Below are positions 26,558-36,001 of a stretch of 64,000 bases of DNA, one piece after another. This DNA is from an uncultured Faecalibacterium sp. Lineage in GTDB: Bacteria; Bacillota; Clostridia; Oscillospirales; Ruminococcaceae. Location: contig CAJFNF010000001.1 in NCBI GenBank assembly GCA_904394215.1, positions 1 to 64,000 of the forward strand. Direction: 5' to 3'. A program made the position numbers and the translations under genes. The notes beneath the pieces are model-generated. The model was not told where the DNA came from and made no database searches. It saw nothing but the letters and a program-made list of their open reading frames with translations. Position 1 is the stretch's first letter. The number at the start of each line of letters is the position of its first letter.

Positions 26558-29173
26558 ATGGCGGATCTGTCGCCCATGATGAAACAATATCTGGAGATCA
26601 AGCAGCAGCATAAGGACGAGATCCTTTTCTATCGCATCGGCGATTTTTATGAGATGTTCTTTGACGACGCCATCACGGCGTCCCGGGAACTGGATCTGAC
26701 CCTCACCGGCAAACAGTGCGGGCTGGAGGAGCGGGCCCCCATGTGCGGCGTGCCCTTCCACAGCTATGAGACCTATATGGCCCGGCTGATTGCCAAGGGC
26801 TACAAGGTAGCCATCTGCGAGCAGGTGGAAGACCCCGCTACTGCCAAGGGCCTTGTCAAGCGGGACATCGTCCGGGTGGTGACACCGGGCACTGTCATTG
26901 AGAGCAGCATGCTGCAGGATGACCGGAACAACTACATCGCCAGCCTGTATCTGAAAGGGGAGCAGGCCGGCGTCTGCTTTGCAGATGTTTCCACCGGCAC
27001 CGCCCATGTCACCGAGCTGTCAGGCAGCAAGATCGGCCTGGCGGTCATCGGGGAGCTGTGCCGCTACCATCCCAGCGAGGTGCTGATCAATACCGGCATC
27101 CTGTCCACCCGGGAAGTGACCAACTACATCAAGAAGTACATGAACTGCGCCGTCGAGCTGATGGAGGACGAGCGGTATGCCCCCGGCCTGATTGAGACCA
27201 CCCTGGCCGGCCAGTTTGGCCGGGACTGGGCCAATTCTACTGAAATCGGCGCCAATGGCCTGGTAAAATATGCCATGGGCGGCCTGCTGCAGTATCTGCA
27301 CGATACCCAGATCAAGGGTGTTGGCCGGCTGAAAACCGTGATCCGCTATACAGAAGCCCAGTATATGCACCTGTCCAATGTGACCCGTGCCAACCTGGAG
27401 CTCACCGAGACCATGCGGGGCCGGGAAAAGCGGGGCACTCTGCTGTGGGTTCTGGATCAGACTTCCACCGCTATGGGCAAGCGTCTGCTGCGCAGCTGGC
27501 TGGAACAGCCGCTGGTGTCCAGCGAGATCATCAACCACCGCCTCAATGCGGTGGAATGTCTGGTCAAGCACACGGTGGCCCGGGGGGAACTGTCTGAAAC
27601 CCTTCGGTACATTGCCGATATCGAGCGCCTGATGACCCGGACGGTCTATGGTTCGGCCACCCCCAAAGAGATTTACACCATGGCCCAGACCTTCGACCGG
27701 CTGCCGGAGCTGAAGAAGCTGATTGACGGCTGTGGCTGTGCTGAGCTGACCGAGCTCTCGGGGGAGATGGATTCCCTGGACGACATCAAGGCCCGGATTT
27801 ATGCGGCCATTGACCCGGACGCCCCCTCCACGCTGAAGGACGGCGGTGTCATTGCCGCAGGCTACAACGATGAAGTGGACGAGCTGCGGTCCATCCGGGA
27901 AAACACCAAGGGTATTCTGGCCCAGCTGGAAGCCCGGCTCCGGCAGGAAACCGGCATCCCCAAACTGAAGATCGGCTTCAACCATGTGTTTGGCTACTAC
28001 ATTGAAGTCAGCAACAGCTACAAGAACATGGTACCGGACAACTATACCCGCAAGCAGACTCTGACCAACGGGGAACGGTACATCACGCCTGAGCTGAAGG
28101 AGCTTGAAAACAAGATCCTGGGCGCCCACGAGCGGCTGATCTCTCTGGAGCACCGGCTTTTTGCCGACCTGCTGGAGGGCATTGGCCGGGAACTGGACCG
28201 GATTCAGCGCACCGCCCGTGCGGTGGCCCAGCTGGACGTCTATGTGTCTCTGGCCATTGTTGCGGCCGACAACAACTATTGCCGCCCTGTGGTGGATGAC
28301 AGCGACCAACTGGTGATCCGGGAGGGCCGCCATCCGGTGGTGGAACAGGTGCTGAAGGGGAGCCTCTTTGTGCCCAACGACACCCTGTTGGACTGCGGCG
28401 AAAACCGTTGCCTGATCATCACCGGCCCCAACATGGCGGGCAAATCCACCTACATGCGCCAAAATGCGCTGATTGCCCTGATGGCACAGATCGGGTCTTT
28501 TGTCCCGGCCAGGGAATGCCACGTGGGCATTGTGGATGCCGTATACACCCGTGTGGGGGCTTCCGATGATCTGGCTGCCGGGCAGTCCACCTTTATGGTG
28601 GAGATGACCGAGGTGGCCGAAATCCTGAAGAGCGCCACCCGCCGCAGCCTGGTGATTCTGGACGAAATCGGGCGGGGCACCTCCACCTTTGACGGCATGA
28701 GCATTGCCCGTGCAGTGGTGGAACACATCGTGGACCCCAAAAATGGTCTGGGCTGCAAGACCCTGTTTGCAACCCACTACCATGAGCTGACCGATCTGGA
28801 AGGCAGCATCGAAGGCGTCAAAAACTACAACATCGCGGTCAAGAAGCGGGGAGAGGACATCACCTTCCTCCGTCGGATCGTCCGCGGTCCCGCCGATGAC
28901 AGCTACGGCATTGAGGTGGCCAAACTGGCCGGCCTGCCTGGCAGTGTCACCCGCCGCGCCCATGAGGTACTTCGGAAACTGGAAGCTTCCGCTCCCAAGA
29001 ACAATGTGGAGCAGATGGATTTCAGCGCTCTGGAGGAATACCAGTCCCCGGCCGTTCCCAGTGAACTGGTGGAAAAGCTGGAGGCTCTGGACCTGGAGAC
29101 GCTGACCCCCATTGAAGCGCTGAATTTCCTCTATGAGCTGAAGAAAACCCTGAAAGGATCCATTTCCGGCTGA
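26558..29173 (+). CDS. mutS: DNA mismatch repair protein MutS
   Basis: MMKQYLEIKQQHKDEILFYRIGDFYEMFF; TGPNMAGKSTYMRQ; DEIGRGTSTFDG. Confidence 0.98.
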   Translation: MADLSPMMKQYLEIKQQHKDEILFYRIGDFYEMFFDDAITASRELDLTLTGKQCGLEERAPMCGVPFHSYETYMARLIAKGYKVAICEQVEDPATAKGLVKRDIVRVVTPGTVIESSMLQDDRNNYIASLYLKGEQAGVCFADVSTGTAHVTELSGSKIGLAVIGELCRYHPSEVLINTGILSTREVTNYIKKYMNCAVELMEDERYAPGLIETTLAGQFGRDWANSTEIGANGLVKYAMGGLLQYLHDTQIKGVGRLKTVIRYTEAQYMHLSNVTRANLELTETMRGREKRGTLLWVLDQTSTAMGKRLLRSWLEQPLVSSEIINHRLNAVECLVKHTVARGELSETLRYIADIERLMTRTVYGSATPKEIYTMAQTFDRLPELKKLIDGCGCAELTELSGEMDSLDDIKARIYAAIDPDAPSTLKDGGVIAAGYNDEVDELRSIRENTKGILAQLEARLRQETGIPKLKIGFNHVFGYYIEVSNSYKNMVPDNYTRKQTLTNGERYITPELKELENKILGAHERLISLEHRLFADLLEGIGRELDRIQRTARAVAQLDVYVSLAIVAADNNYCRPVVDDSDQLVIREGRHPVVEQVLKGSLFVPNDTLLDCGENRCLIITGPNMAGKSTYMRQNALIALMAQIGSFVPARECHVGIVDAVYTRVGASDDLAAGQSTFMVEMTEVAEILKSATRRSLVILDEIGRGTSTFDGMSIARAVVEHIVDPKNGLGCKTLFATHYHELTDLEGSIEGVKNYNIAVKKRGEDITFLRRIVRGPADDSYGIEVAKLAGLPGSVTRRAHEVLRKLEASAPKNNVEQMDFSALEEYQSPAVPSELVEKLEALDLETLTPIEALNFLYELKKTLKGSISG

Positions 29174-29208
29174 CCGCCTGGCAGCCGACATGAAAGGAAG
29201 GTGTCTGG

Positions 29209-31308
29209 ATGGCAGTCATCCATGTGCTGGATAAGCATACTGCTGAGCTGATTGCAGCAGGTGAAGTGGTGGAACGGCCCGCCTCTGTCGTGAAGGAACT
29301 GCTGGAAAACTCCATTGATGCAGGTGCAACACAGATTACGGTGTCCATCGAATCGGGCGGCGTCAAGCTGATTGAGGTCAGCGACAACGGCAGCGGCATT
29401 GAGCCCGCCTACATCTCTACAGCCTTCATCCGCCATGCCACCAGCAAAATTGCAGAGGAAGCCGACCTGAACACCATCCATACCCTGGGTTTCCGCGGCG
29501 AAGCGCTGGCGTCCATCGCCAGCGTTTCCCGCGTGGAACTGCTGACCCGCACCGAGGAGAGCGAGTTTGCCTCCCTCTACCACAATGAGGGCGGGGAAGA
29601 TGGGCCCTGTGAGCCTGCAGCCCGCGGCGTGGGCACCACCATCCGAGTACGGGATCTGTTTTACAACACCCCTGCCCGCATGAAATTCCTGAAGAAGGAC
29701 GCGACCGAAGGCACTTTTGTCTCTGACGTGGTAACCCGGCTGGCCCTTAGCCATCCCGAAATCAGCTTTAAATTTGTCCGGGAAGGCAAGAACCAGTACG
29801 TAACCCCCGGGGATGGGAACCTGCGGGGTGCAGCCTATGCAGTCCTGGGCCGGGAGTTCAGCCGGGATCTGATCGAAGTGGACAATCAGAACGAACTGTA
29901 TCGGGTCCATGGTCTGATTACGCCCCCCAAGAGCTGCCGGGCCAGCCGCAGCATGCAATATTTCTACATCAACGGGCGCTATGTGCGCAACCGTACCATG
30001 ATGGCTGCCATGGAGACTGCTTTCAAGGGAACCACCATGCAGGGCAAGTTCCCGGGGGGCCTGCTGATGCTGGACATGCCGGTGGAGCTGGTGGATGTCA
30101 ATGTTCACCCCGCTAAGACAGAGGTCCGCTTTGCCCGGGAAAACGATGTGTTCGATGTGGTGTACCACGCCGTCAAGCTGGCACTGGCCAGTCCCGGCAG
30201 CGGAGAGCGCCGCTTTGTCTTTGAAAAGCCCAAAGAGGACTTTACCGTCCAAGATTCGGCAGGGTCTGGCACAAGTCAAGAAAAATCCGATGCAACAGCG
30301 GAAAATTCTGTAAAGGAAAATAACTTTACAGGACTTTCTGCAGTTATTCCAGGCCAATCCGAGCCCGGTGTGCCCAAATCGGCCCCTGCCGCGGCTCCCG
30401 AAACTGCCTCTAAGCCAGTCCAGAGCGCCGCAGCACCTGTTACCCACTGGTGGGGACAGGAGACTGCCCCGATCCGGAAAACCATGATGCTTTACAGCCC
30501 GGATGCAGAACAGTCCAAGCCCTGCTTCCGGCCGGCTGAGCAGGAGTCTAGACTGGACATCAGCCTGGAAGAGGACGATCTTCCGCTGCCCGAATCCCGG
30601 GCTGCTGAGGTTTCCGGCCAGGAACCTGCCCCTGAGCAGCAGACTTTTTCCCCGGAACCTGACGTCCCTGCAGCCGAGCCGGAGGAAACAACATCTGTCC
30701 AGGCCGAGCAGACGGTTCTTCCCGGTGCAGATGAGCCTCTGCGGCTGTCCTATGTAGGGGAAGCCTTTCAGACTTACATCATCACCCAGCGGGGGGATGA
30801 GCTTTGCCTGATCGATAAGCATGCCGCCCATGAGCGCCAGATCTATGAAAAGCTGGCAGCCGATTATGGCAATGTGCCCAGCCAGCTTTTGCTGGCCCCG
30901 CTGGTAATCTCTCTGTCTGCGGAAGAGAAGCAGGCGCTTCTGGAGAACACCGACCTTCTGGAAAATGTGGGTATCGAGGTTGGGGACTTCGGCGGCAGCA
31001 GCGTTTTGCTGCGGGCCGTCCCCAGCGATGTCGAGCAGAAGGATCTGGAGGACATGCTGGTGGAAATCGCGGCCAAGCTGGCCAAGGGCAGCCGCGATGC
31101 CCTGAGCGAACGGACCGAATGGGTGCTCCACTCTGTGTCCTGCCGCGCCGCCATCAAGGCGGGGGACCGCACCTCACCGGAAGAGCTGATGGCTCTGGCC
31201 GAAAAGATTCTTTCGGGCGAAGTGCCGCCCTTCTGTCCCCATGGCCGCCCCTGCGTTCTGAAACTGACCCGAAAGGAGCTGGAAAAGCAGTTTGGCAGAA
31301 TTGAATGA
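29209..31308 (+). CDS. mutL: DNA mismatch repair protein MutL
   Basis: IAAGEVVERPASVVKELLENSIDAGAT; GFRGEALASIASV; C-terminal endonuclease-type region DKHAAHERQIYE. Confidence 0.97.
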   Translation: MAVIHVLDKHTAELIAAGEVVERPASVVKELLENSIDAGATQITVSIESGGVKLIEVSDNGSGIEPAYISTAFIRHATSKIAEEADLNTIHTLGFRGEALASIASVSRVELLTRTEESEFASLYHNEGGEDGPCEPAARGVGTTIRVRDLFYNTPARMKFLKKDATEGTFVSDVVTRLALSHPEISFKFVREGKNQYVTPGDGNLRGAAYAVLGREFSRDLIEVDNQNELYRVHGLITPPKSCRASRSMQYFYINGRYVRNRTMMAAMETAFKGTTMQGKFPGGLLMLDMPVELVDVNVHPAKTEVRFARENDVFDVVYHAVKLALASPGSGERRFVFEKPKEDFTVQDSAGSGTSQEKSDATAENSVKENNFTGLSAVIPGQSEPGVPKSAPAAAPETASKPVQSAAAPVTHWWGQETAPIRKTMMLYSPDAEQSKPCFRPAEQESRLDISLEEDDLPLPESRAAEVSGQEPAPEQQTFSPEPDVPAAEPEETTSVQAEQTVLPGADEPLRLSYVGEAFQTYIITQRGDELCLIDKHAAHERQIYEKLAADYGNVPSQLLLAPLVISLSAEEKQALLENTDLLENVGIEVGDFGGSSVLLRAVPSDVEQKDLEDMLVEIAAKLAKGSRDALSERTEWVLHSVSCRAAIKAGDRTSPEELMALAEKILSGEVPPFCPHGRPCVLKLTRKELEKQFGRIE

Positions 31309-32239
31309 CAAGCAGCCTGTACTGGCTGTGGTAGGGCCAACCGCCACCGGCAAAACGGCCCTGGGGGTTGCTCTGGCCCTCCGTTTCGGGGGAGAGGTCA
31401 TCAGCGCAGACTCCATGCAAATTTACAAAGGGCTGGACATCGGCACCGCCAAAGTCACCCCCGAGGAGACCCAAGGGGTGCCTCACCACTGCGTGGATCT
31501 TCTGCCGCCTGAGACTGGATTCAGTGTGGCAGATTTCACCGCTCTGGCAGGCCGCCTGGTCAAGGAAATCAGCGCCAGGGGACACCTGCCCGTTCTGGTG
31601 GGCGGAACCGGCCTCTATGTCCAGAGTTTCCTCAATGGCGTCCGCTTTGCCGAGGAAAAAGCCCCCGACGGCCTGCGGGAAGCACTGGCTGCGGAAATGG
31701 CAGTCAGAGGCCCGGAAGCCATGTACGCTGAGCTCCAGGCCGCCGACCCGGAGGCGGCTGCCGCCATTCATCCCAACAATCACGTGCGTGTCCTGCGGGC
31801 TCTGGAGCACTACCGCGCCACAGGGCGCCGCCTCAGCCAGCAGAAGGCAGATTCTCTGCCCCCCGAACAGCCTTACCGTTCTTTGCTGCTGGGCCTCGAC
31901 TTTGCAGATCGATCGGTTTTGTACCGCCGGATCGATGCCCGTGTGGATCGGATGATGGAGCACGGCCTGCTGGAGGAAGCCCGGATGGTGTATGAGCACC
32001 GTCAGAGCTACCGCACCGCGGCCCAGGCCATTGGATACAAAGAGTTTTTCCCCTATTTTGCAGGGGAAGCTGCGCTGGAAAGCTGTGTCGCACAGCTGAA
32101 ACAGTCTTCCCGCCGCTATGCCAAGCGGCAGCTGACCTGGTTCCGCCATATGGACGGCATGGTCTGGCTGCAGGCTGACGCGCCGGATCTGCTGGATCAG
32201 GCCGCCGGCCTGGCAGCTGCATTTCTGGAAAAGAGGTGA
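31292..32239 (+). CDS. miaA: tRNA dimethylallyltransferase
   Basis: VVGPTATGKTALGVALA; SADSMQIYKGLDIGTAK; overlaps mutL end. Confidence 0.96.
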   Translation: MAELNDKQPVLAVVGPTATGKTALGVALALRFGGEVISADSMQIYKGLDIGTAKVTPEETQGVPHHCVDLLPPETGFSVADFTALAGRLVKEISARGHLPVLVGGTGLYVQSFLNGVRFAEEKAPDGLREALAAEMAVRGPEAMYAELQAADPEAAAAIHPNNHVRVLRALEHYRATGRRLSQQKADSLPPEQPYRSLLLGLDFADRSVLYRRIDARVDRMMEHGLLEEARMVYEHRQSYRTAAQAIGYKEFFPYFAGEAALESCVAQLKQSSRRYAKRQLTWFRHMDGMVWLQADAPDLLDQAAGLAAAFLEKR

Positions 32240-32247
32240 TGCCGGGG

Positions 32248-33612
32248 ATGAGAAAAGATACAGAAAAAGTGTCTCCCCGGAGTGTGTTGACCGTTCTGGG
32301 CGGCATCGTCGTTGTTCTGCTGCTGATTGCGCTGTGTTACGTGGGGTATCAGATTCTTCACCTGCTCAACCCGCCCAACACCTACGAGACCGTCCTGAGC
32401 GCCACAGTGGAGGAAAAAGTCCAAGCAGACGGCGTTCTACTGTTTAATGAGACTATGGTCCCGGGCAGCGGTGATCTGGGCTATCTGGTGGATGATGGCG
32501 CCCGGGTTTCCACCGGCACCGTGCTGGCAGAGGTCTACACCAGCCCCGACCAGAGCGGCCTCCGGGTCCAGCTGGACAGTCTCAATGAGCAGATCGATCT
32601 GCTGGAACGGGCAGAGAACGTCTCGGCCACCCAGGTGGATTCCATGATGCAGGAGCGCACCACCGCCCTCTACGATCTGCTGGACTCGGTGGATCGGGGA
32701 GAGCTGGACGCCCTGGATACCGGCAGGGAAGACTACCTGCTGGCCCAGAACAAAATTCTGGTGGTAACCGGCGAAGCAGCCGGTTTTGACTCTCAGATTG
32801 CCACCCTGCAATCTGAGGTAGACCAGATTCAGAGCCGGCTGGGCTCGCCGCTCCAGATTACTGCCCCTCTGACCGGCTATTTCGTCAGCAGCGCCAATAC
32901 GCGCCTGCTGAGCCAGCCTGCCAGCAGCATCCTGGCCATGGATATCTCCACCCTGAAAGCGTATCTGGACAGCGGCGCAGATGCCCCTCTCACCGGCTAT
33001 GCCGGCAAGATGGTGTCCGGCTTCAGCTGGACCTACTGCGGTGTCTGCTCTGCAAAGGAAGCCCAGAAGCTTCTGCGGGCCGACGGCACACCCCTGACCA
33101 AGACCATCAAAATCCGTTTCCCGGGTCAGAGCAACCAGGCCCTGGAAGGCCAGCTGACCGAGGTGACCGTTGATGAGGCATCCGGCCTGGCGCGGTTTGT
33201 GCTGACCTGCGATTCCATCACGGCTGATGTGCTGCGGTTGGGCCATGCCTCGGCCGAAATCATCGTCAATGAAACCACTGGCTTGCGGGTGCCTGCACAG
33301 GCCGTCCATTATGTTCTGGAGACCGGGGAAGAGGTCACTCCTGCCGACTCCGCTGCTTCGGCAGCGGACAGTGCCTCCAGCGGGGCACAGCTGAAAGGTG
33401 AAAATTACATTCCCGGCGTCTATGTCAAATTCGGCAACCTGGCCCGGTTCTGCCGGATCGATCCGGTGAGCGACCAGCACCCCTGGGTCACCGATGGCGA
33501 CTACATCATTGTAGAGCCCAAGGGAACAGACGGCTCCATCAGTGAAGTGCGCCTGTATGACCAGGTGATCGTGGAAGGACAAAACCTTTACGACGGCAAA
33601 CTGCTGTCCTGA
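32248..33612 (+). CDS. HlyD-like periplasmic-adaptor/membrane protein
   Basis: N-terminal TM; coiled coil and lipoyl-like region (ADGVLLFNETMVPGSGDLGYLVDDGARVSTGTVLAEVY); precedes sepF. Start may be 32236-32248. Confidence 0.75.
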   Translation: MRKDTEKVSPRSVLTVLGGIVVVLLLIALCYVGYQILHLLNPPNTYETVLSATVEEKVQADGVLLFNETMVPGSGDLGYLVDDGARVSTGTVLAEVYTSPDQSGLRVQLDSLNEQIDLLERAENVSATQVDSMMQERTTALYDLLDSVDRGELDALDTGREDYLLAQNKILVVTGEAAGFDSQIATLQSEVDQIQSRLGSPLQITAPLTGYFVSSANTRLLSQPASSILAMDISTLKAYLDSGADAPLTGYAGKMVSGFSWTYCGVCSAKEAQKLLRADGTPLTKTIKIRFPGQSNQALEGQLTEVTVDEASGLARFVLTCDSITADVLRLGHASAEIIVNETTGLRVPAQAVHYVLETGEEVTPADSAASAADSASSGAQLKGENYIPGVYVKFGNLARFCRIDPVSDQHPWVTDGDYIIVEPKGTDGSISEVRLYDQVIVEGQNLYDGKLLS

Positions 33613-33795
33613 CGGCAGCATGTACCCATAAGTTGCACAATCTCCTCTCAGTTTTATGCCGGGATACCTTGACATCCGGAACAAAAAAACAGATAATATA
33701 AAAAGCTATTCTTTTTTGCTTGTCTTGCTGCGCAGGACGGCGGCGCCTTTTGCGTGCGAATGGCATCTGCATAGCAGATGAAAGGAGCGGTATCG

Positions 33796-34260
33796 ATGTC
33801 TTTTATGGAAAATATCAAAAAAGGACTTTTCGGCGAGGATGATGGTTATGATGACCAGTACATTGACGATGGGCCCCAGATGGTGAACAACAACAGTGGC
33901 TTCGGCTCGTCGGATTCCTACGATGACGACAGCACCGACAGCACCTCCAAAGGGAGCAACCGCGTGGTCAACATCAATGCGACCACTCAGCTCAAGGTGG
34001 TACTGGTCAAGCCCGAGCGTTTTGAGGATGCAAGCACCATCGCAGACCACCTCAACAACAAGCGCACCGTTGTGCTGAACCTCGAATCCACCAACAAGGA
34101 AGTTTCCCGCCGTCTGGTTGATTTCCTGTCCGGCGTGGCCTATGCCAACAACGGTCAGATCAAGCGGGTTGCCAACAGCACCTTTATTATTACGCCCTAC
34201 AACGTGGATATTATGGGCGATCTGCTGGACGAGCTGGAGAACAATGGCGCGTTCTATTGA
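33796..34260 (+). CDS. sepF: Cell division protein SepF
   Basis: MSFMENIKKGLFGEDDG membrane-targeting N-terminus; VVLVKPERFEDASTIADHLNNKRTVVLNLE. Confidence 0.93.
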   Translation: MSFMENIKKGLFGEDDGYDDQYIDDGPQMVNNNSGFGSSDSYDDDSTDSTSKGSNRVVNINATTQLKVVLVKPERFEDASTIADHLNNKRTVVLNLESTNKEVSRRLVDFLSGVAYANNGQIKRVANSTFIITPYNVDIMGDLLDELENNGAFY

Positions 34261-35065
34261 TGAATCTGCTGCCCGGAATCCAGTGCGGGGATTTATTCCG
34301 CCCCAAAATGACAAAGAACGCTTTCTGATGCGCCACATGGAGGACTTGGCCCGTACGGCCCAGGCCCGCGGCATTCCCAAATATTCCTCCTTTCTCAGTG
34401 ACAGGGAGCAGGTCCTTGCCAAAGCCGCTTTGGCAAAGGCCGGCTGTGCCTGCTGGCATCTGGACGGCGGTTATCCTGACGCAGAGCGTCAGCTGGTGGC
34501 CATTGAACCAGAGGACAGCTGGACAGACAGCCCTTTGACCTGTGTACGCCTGGAATGCAGGACAGCCCCCGGGGCGGACCTGCCTGCCCACAAAGACTAT
34601 CTGGGCAGCCTGATGGGCCTGGCGCTGCGGCGGGAAGCGCTGGGAGACATTGTTCTCCCCAGCGCTGCACCGGGCACTGCCTATGTGTTTGCATTGGAGC
34701 CGGCGGCCCGGCTGATCTGCGAGGAATTGTGTCAGGTCGGCCGTGCGGAGGTCAGCTGCTTCATCCAGTCTTTGGAGGAGCTGCCGGATCTTTCGCCGGG
34801 AGAACGGGTGATCCGGACAGCGGCTGTATCGTCCCTGCGCCTGGACGCAGTGCTGGCTGCCATGCTGCACTGCAGCCGTGGTGCTGCGGCCGCTCTGATT
34901 GAGGCAGGGCGGGTGGAGATCAACCATTTGCCCACCGAGAACGTTCACGCCCCAGTCTATGAGGGAGATATCTTTACCGTGCGGGGCAAGGGGCGTTTTG
35001 CCCTGACCTCTCTCCCGGGAAAAACCAAAAAAGACCGGCAAATCGTTGCCTTCTTCCAGTATTAG
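34244..35065 (+). CDS. YlmH-type S4-domain RNA-binding protein
   Basis: C-terminal S4 domain SSLRLDAVLAAMLHCSRGAAAALIEAGRVEINHLPTENVHAPVYEGDIFTVRGKGR; 17-nt overlap with sepF. Confidence 0.88.
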   Translation: MARSIDESAARNPVRGFIPPQNDKERFLMRHMEDLARTAQARGIPKYSSFLSDREQVLAKAALAKAGCACWHLDGGYPDAERQLVAIEPEDSWTDSPLTCVRLECRTAPGADLPAHKDYLGSLMGLALRREALGDIVLPSAAPGTAYVFALEPAARLICEELCQVGRAEVSCFIQSLEELPDLSPGERVIRTAAVSSLRLDAVLAAMLHCSRGAAAALIEAGRVEINHLPTENVHAPVYEGDIFTVRGKGRFALTSLPGKTKKDRQIVAFFQY

Positions 35066-35090
35066 TTGTAAATGACAGGAGGATATCAGT

Positions 35091-35852
35091 ATGCTGACAT
35101 CGCAGGATGTGCACTCTGTCCAGTTTGAAAAGAGCTTCCGCGGCTACCGAATTGAGGAAGTGGATCATTTCCTGGACAGAATTGAGGAGCAGCTCAAGAG
35201 CAGCGCTGATGAGATCGAGCGGATGCAGCAGCAGATTCAGCAGCTGCAGGCCGACAATCAGCGGCTGGCCAAGGAAACCGAAGATTACCGCGCCGACGGT
35301 GAGATTATGAAGTCTGCCCTGATCAATGCCCAGCGGATCGGCGAGAATGTCATCCGCGAGGCCAACCAGAAGGCAGAGGAGATCATCCATAAGGCCAACA
35401 TCCGCAGCGATGACATCATCCGTGATGCCAACGATCTGCTGCAGAAGGCCACCGACCGGGCAGATGAAATCGTCCGGGAGGCCAGCGACCAGCGGATGCT
35501 GGAAGAACGGGAATATGAGCGCGTCCGTCTGGAAGTCACCCGCTTCAAAGCGGATGTGCTGAACCTGTATCGCAGCCATGTGGAATCCCTGAGCCGTCTG
35601 CCTGAGTATACGCCCGACGCACCGGCCGAGCAGTCCCAGGAAGGCGCTGCCGAGGAGACTGAGTCTCCCGCAGAGGCTCCTGCCGCTGATGCCGCAGCCG
35701 ACCAGGCCGAGGAGACCGACGCAGACCAGCAGGCTGCAGATCAGAGCGAAGACTTCTGGAACAAAGACGAGAGCCAGCTGAAGACTCCCGAACAGAAACA
35801 GCCCGCCGAGGTGGATTACTCTGCCTTCCAGGGCGTCCAGTTCAGCAAATAA
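35091..35852 (+). CDS. divIVA: DivIVA-domain cell division protein
   Basis: MLTSQDVHSVQFEKSFRGYRIEEVDHFLDRIEEQL then coiled coil and acidic tail. Confidence 0.92.
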   Translation: MLTSQDVHSVQFEKSFRGYRIEEVDHFLDRIEEQLKSSADEIERMQQQIQQLQADNQRLAKETEDYRADGEIMKSALINAQRIGENVIREANQKAEEIIHKANIRSDDIIRDANDLLQKATDRADEIVREASDQRMLEEREYERVRLEVTRFKADVLNLYRSHVESLSRLPEYTPDAPAEQSQEGAAEETESPAEAPAADAAADQAEETDADQQAADQSEDFWNKDESQLKTPEQKQPAEVDYSAFQGVQFSK

Positions 35853-36001
35853 CATTATATCCCCCGCGTGGTTTTACCATGCGTTGCAGCAGGGCAGGGG
35901 CGCAAGCACCTGTTCCTGCTTTTCCCATGTATCGGCTTTGCCGGTGCATCTGCGCTTTGTGCACAGAAATGAAAGAAAGAAAATTGAGGAGTGTGGAACC
36001 A

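Noticed and set aside
27020-29191. 723-aa minus-strand ORF opposite mutS
   Set aside because: Complementary-frame artefact; mutS motifs are unmistakable on the plus strand.
29131-31131. 666-aa minus-strand ORF opposite mutL
   Set aside because: Same artefact; no coherent protein features.
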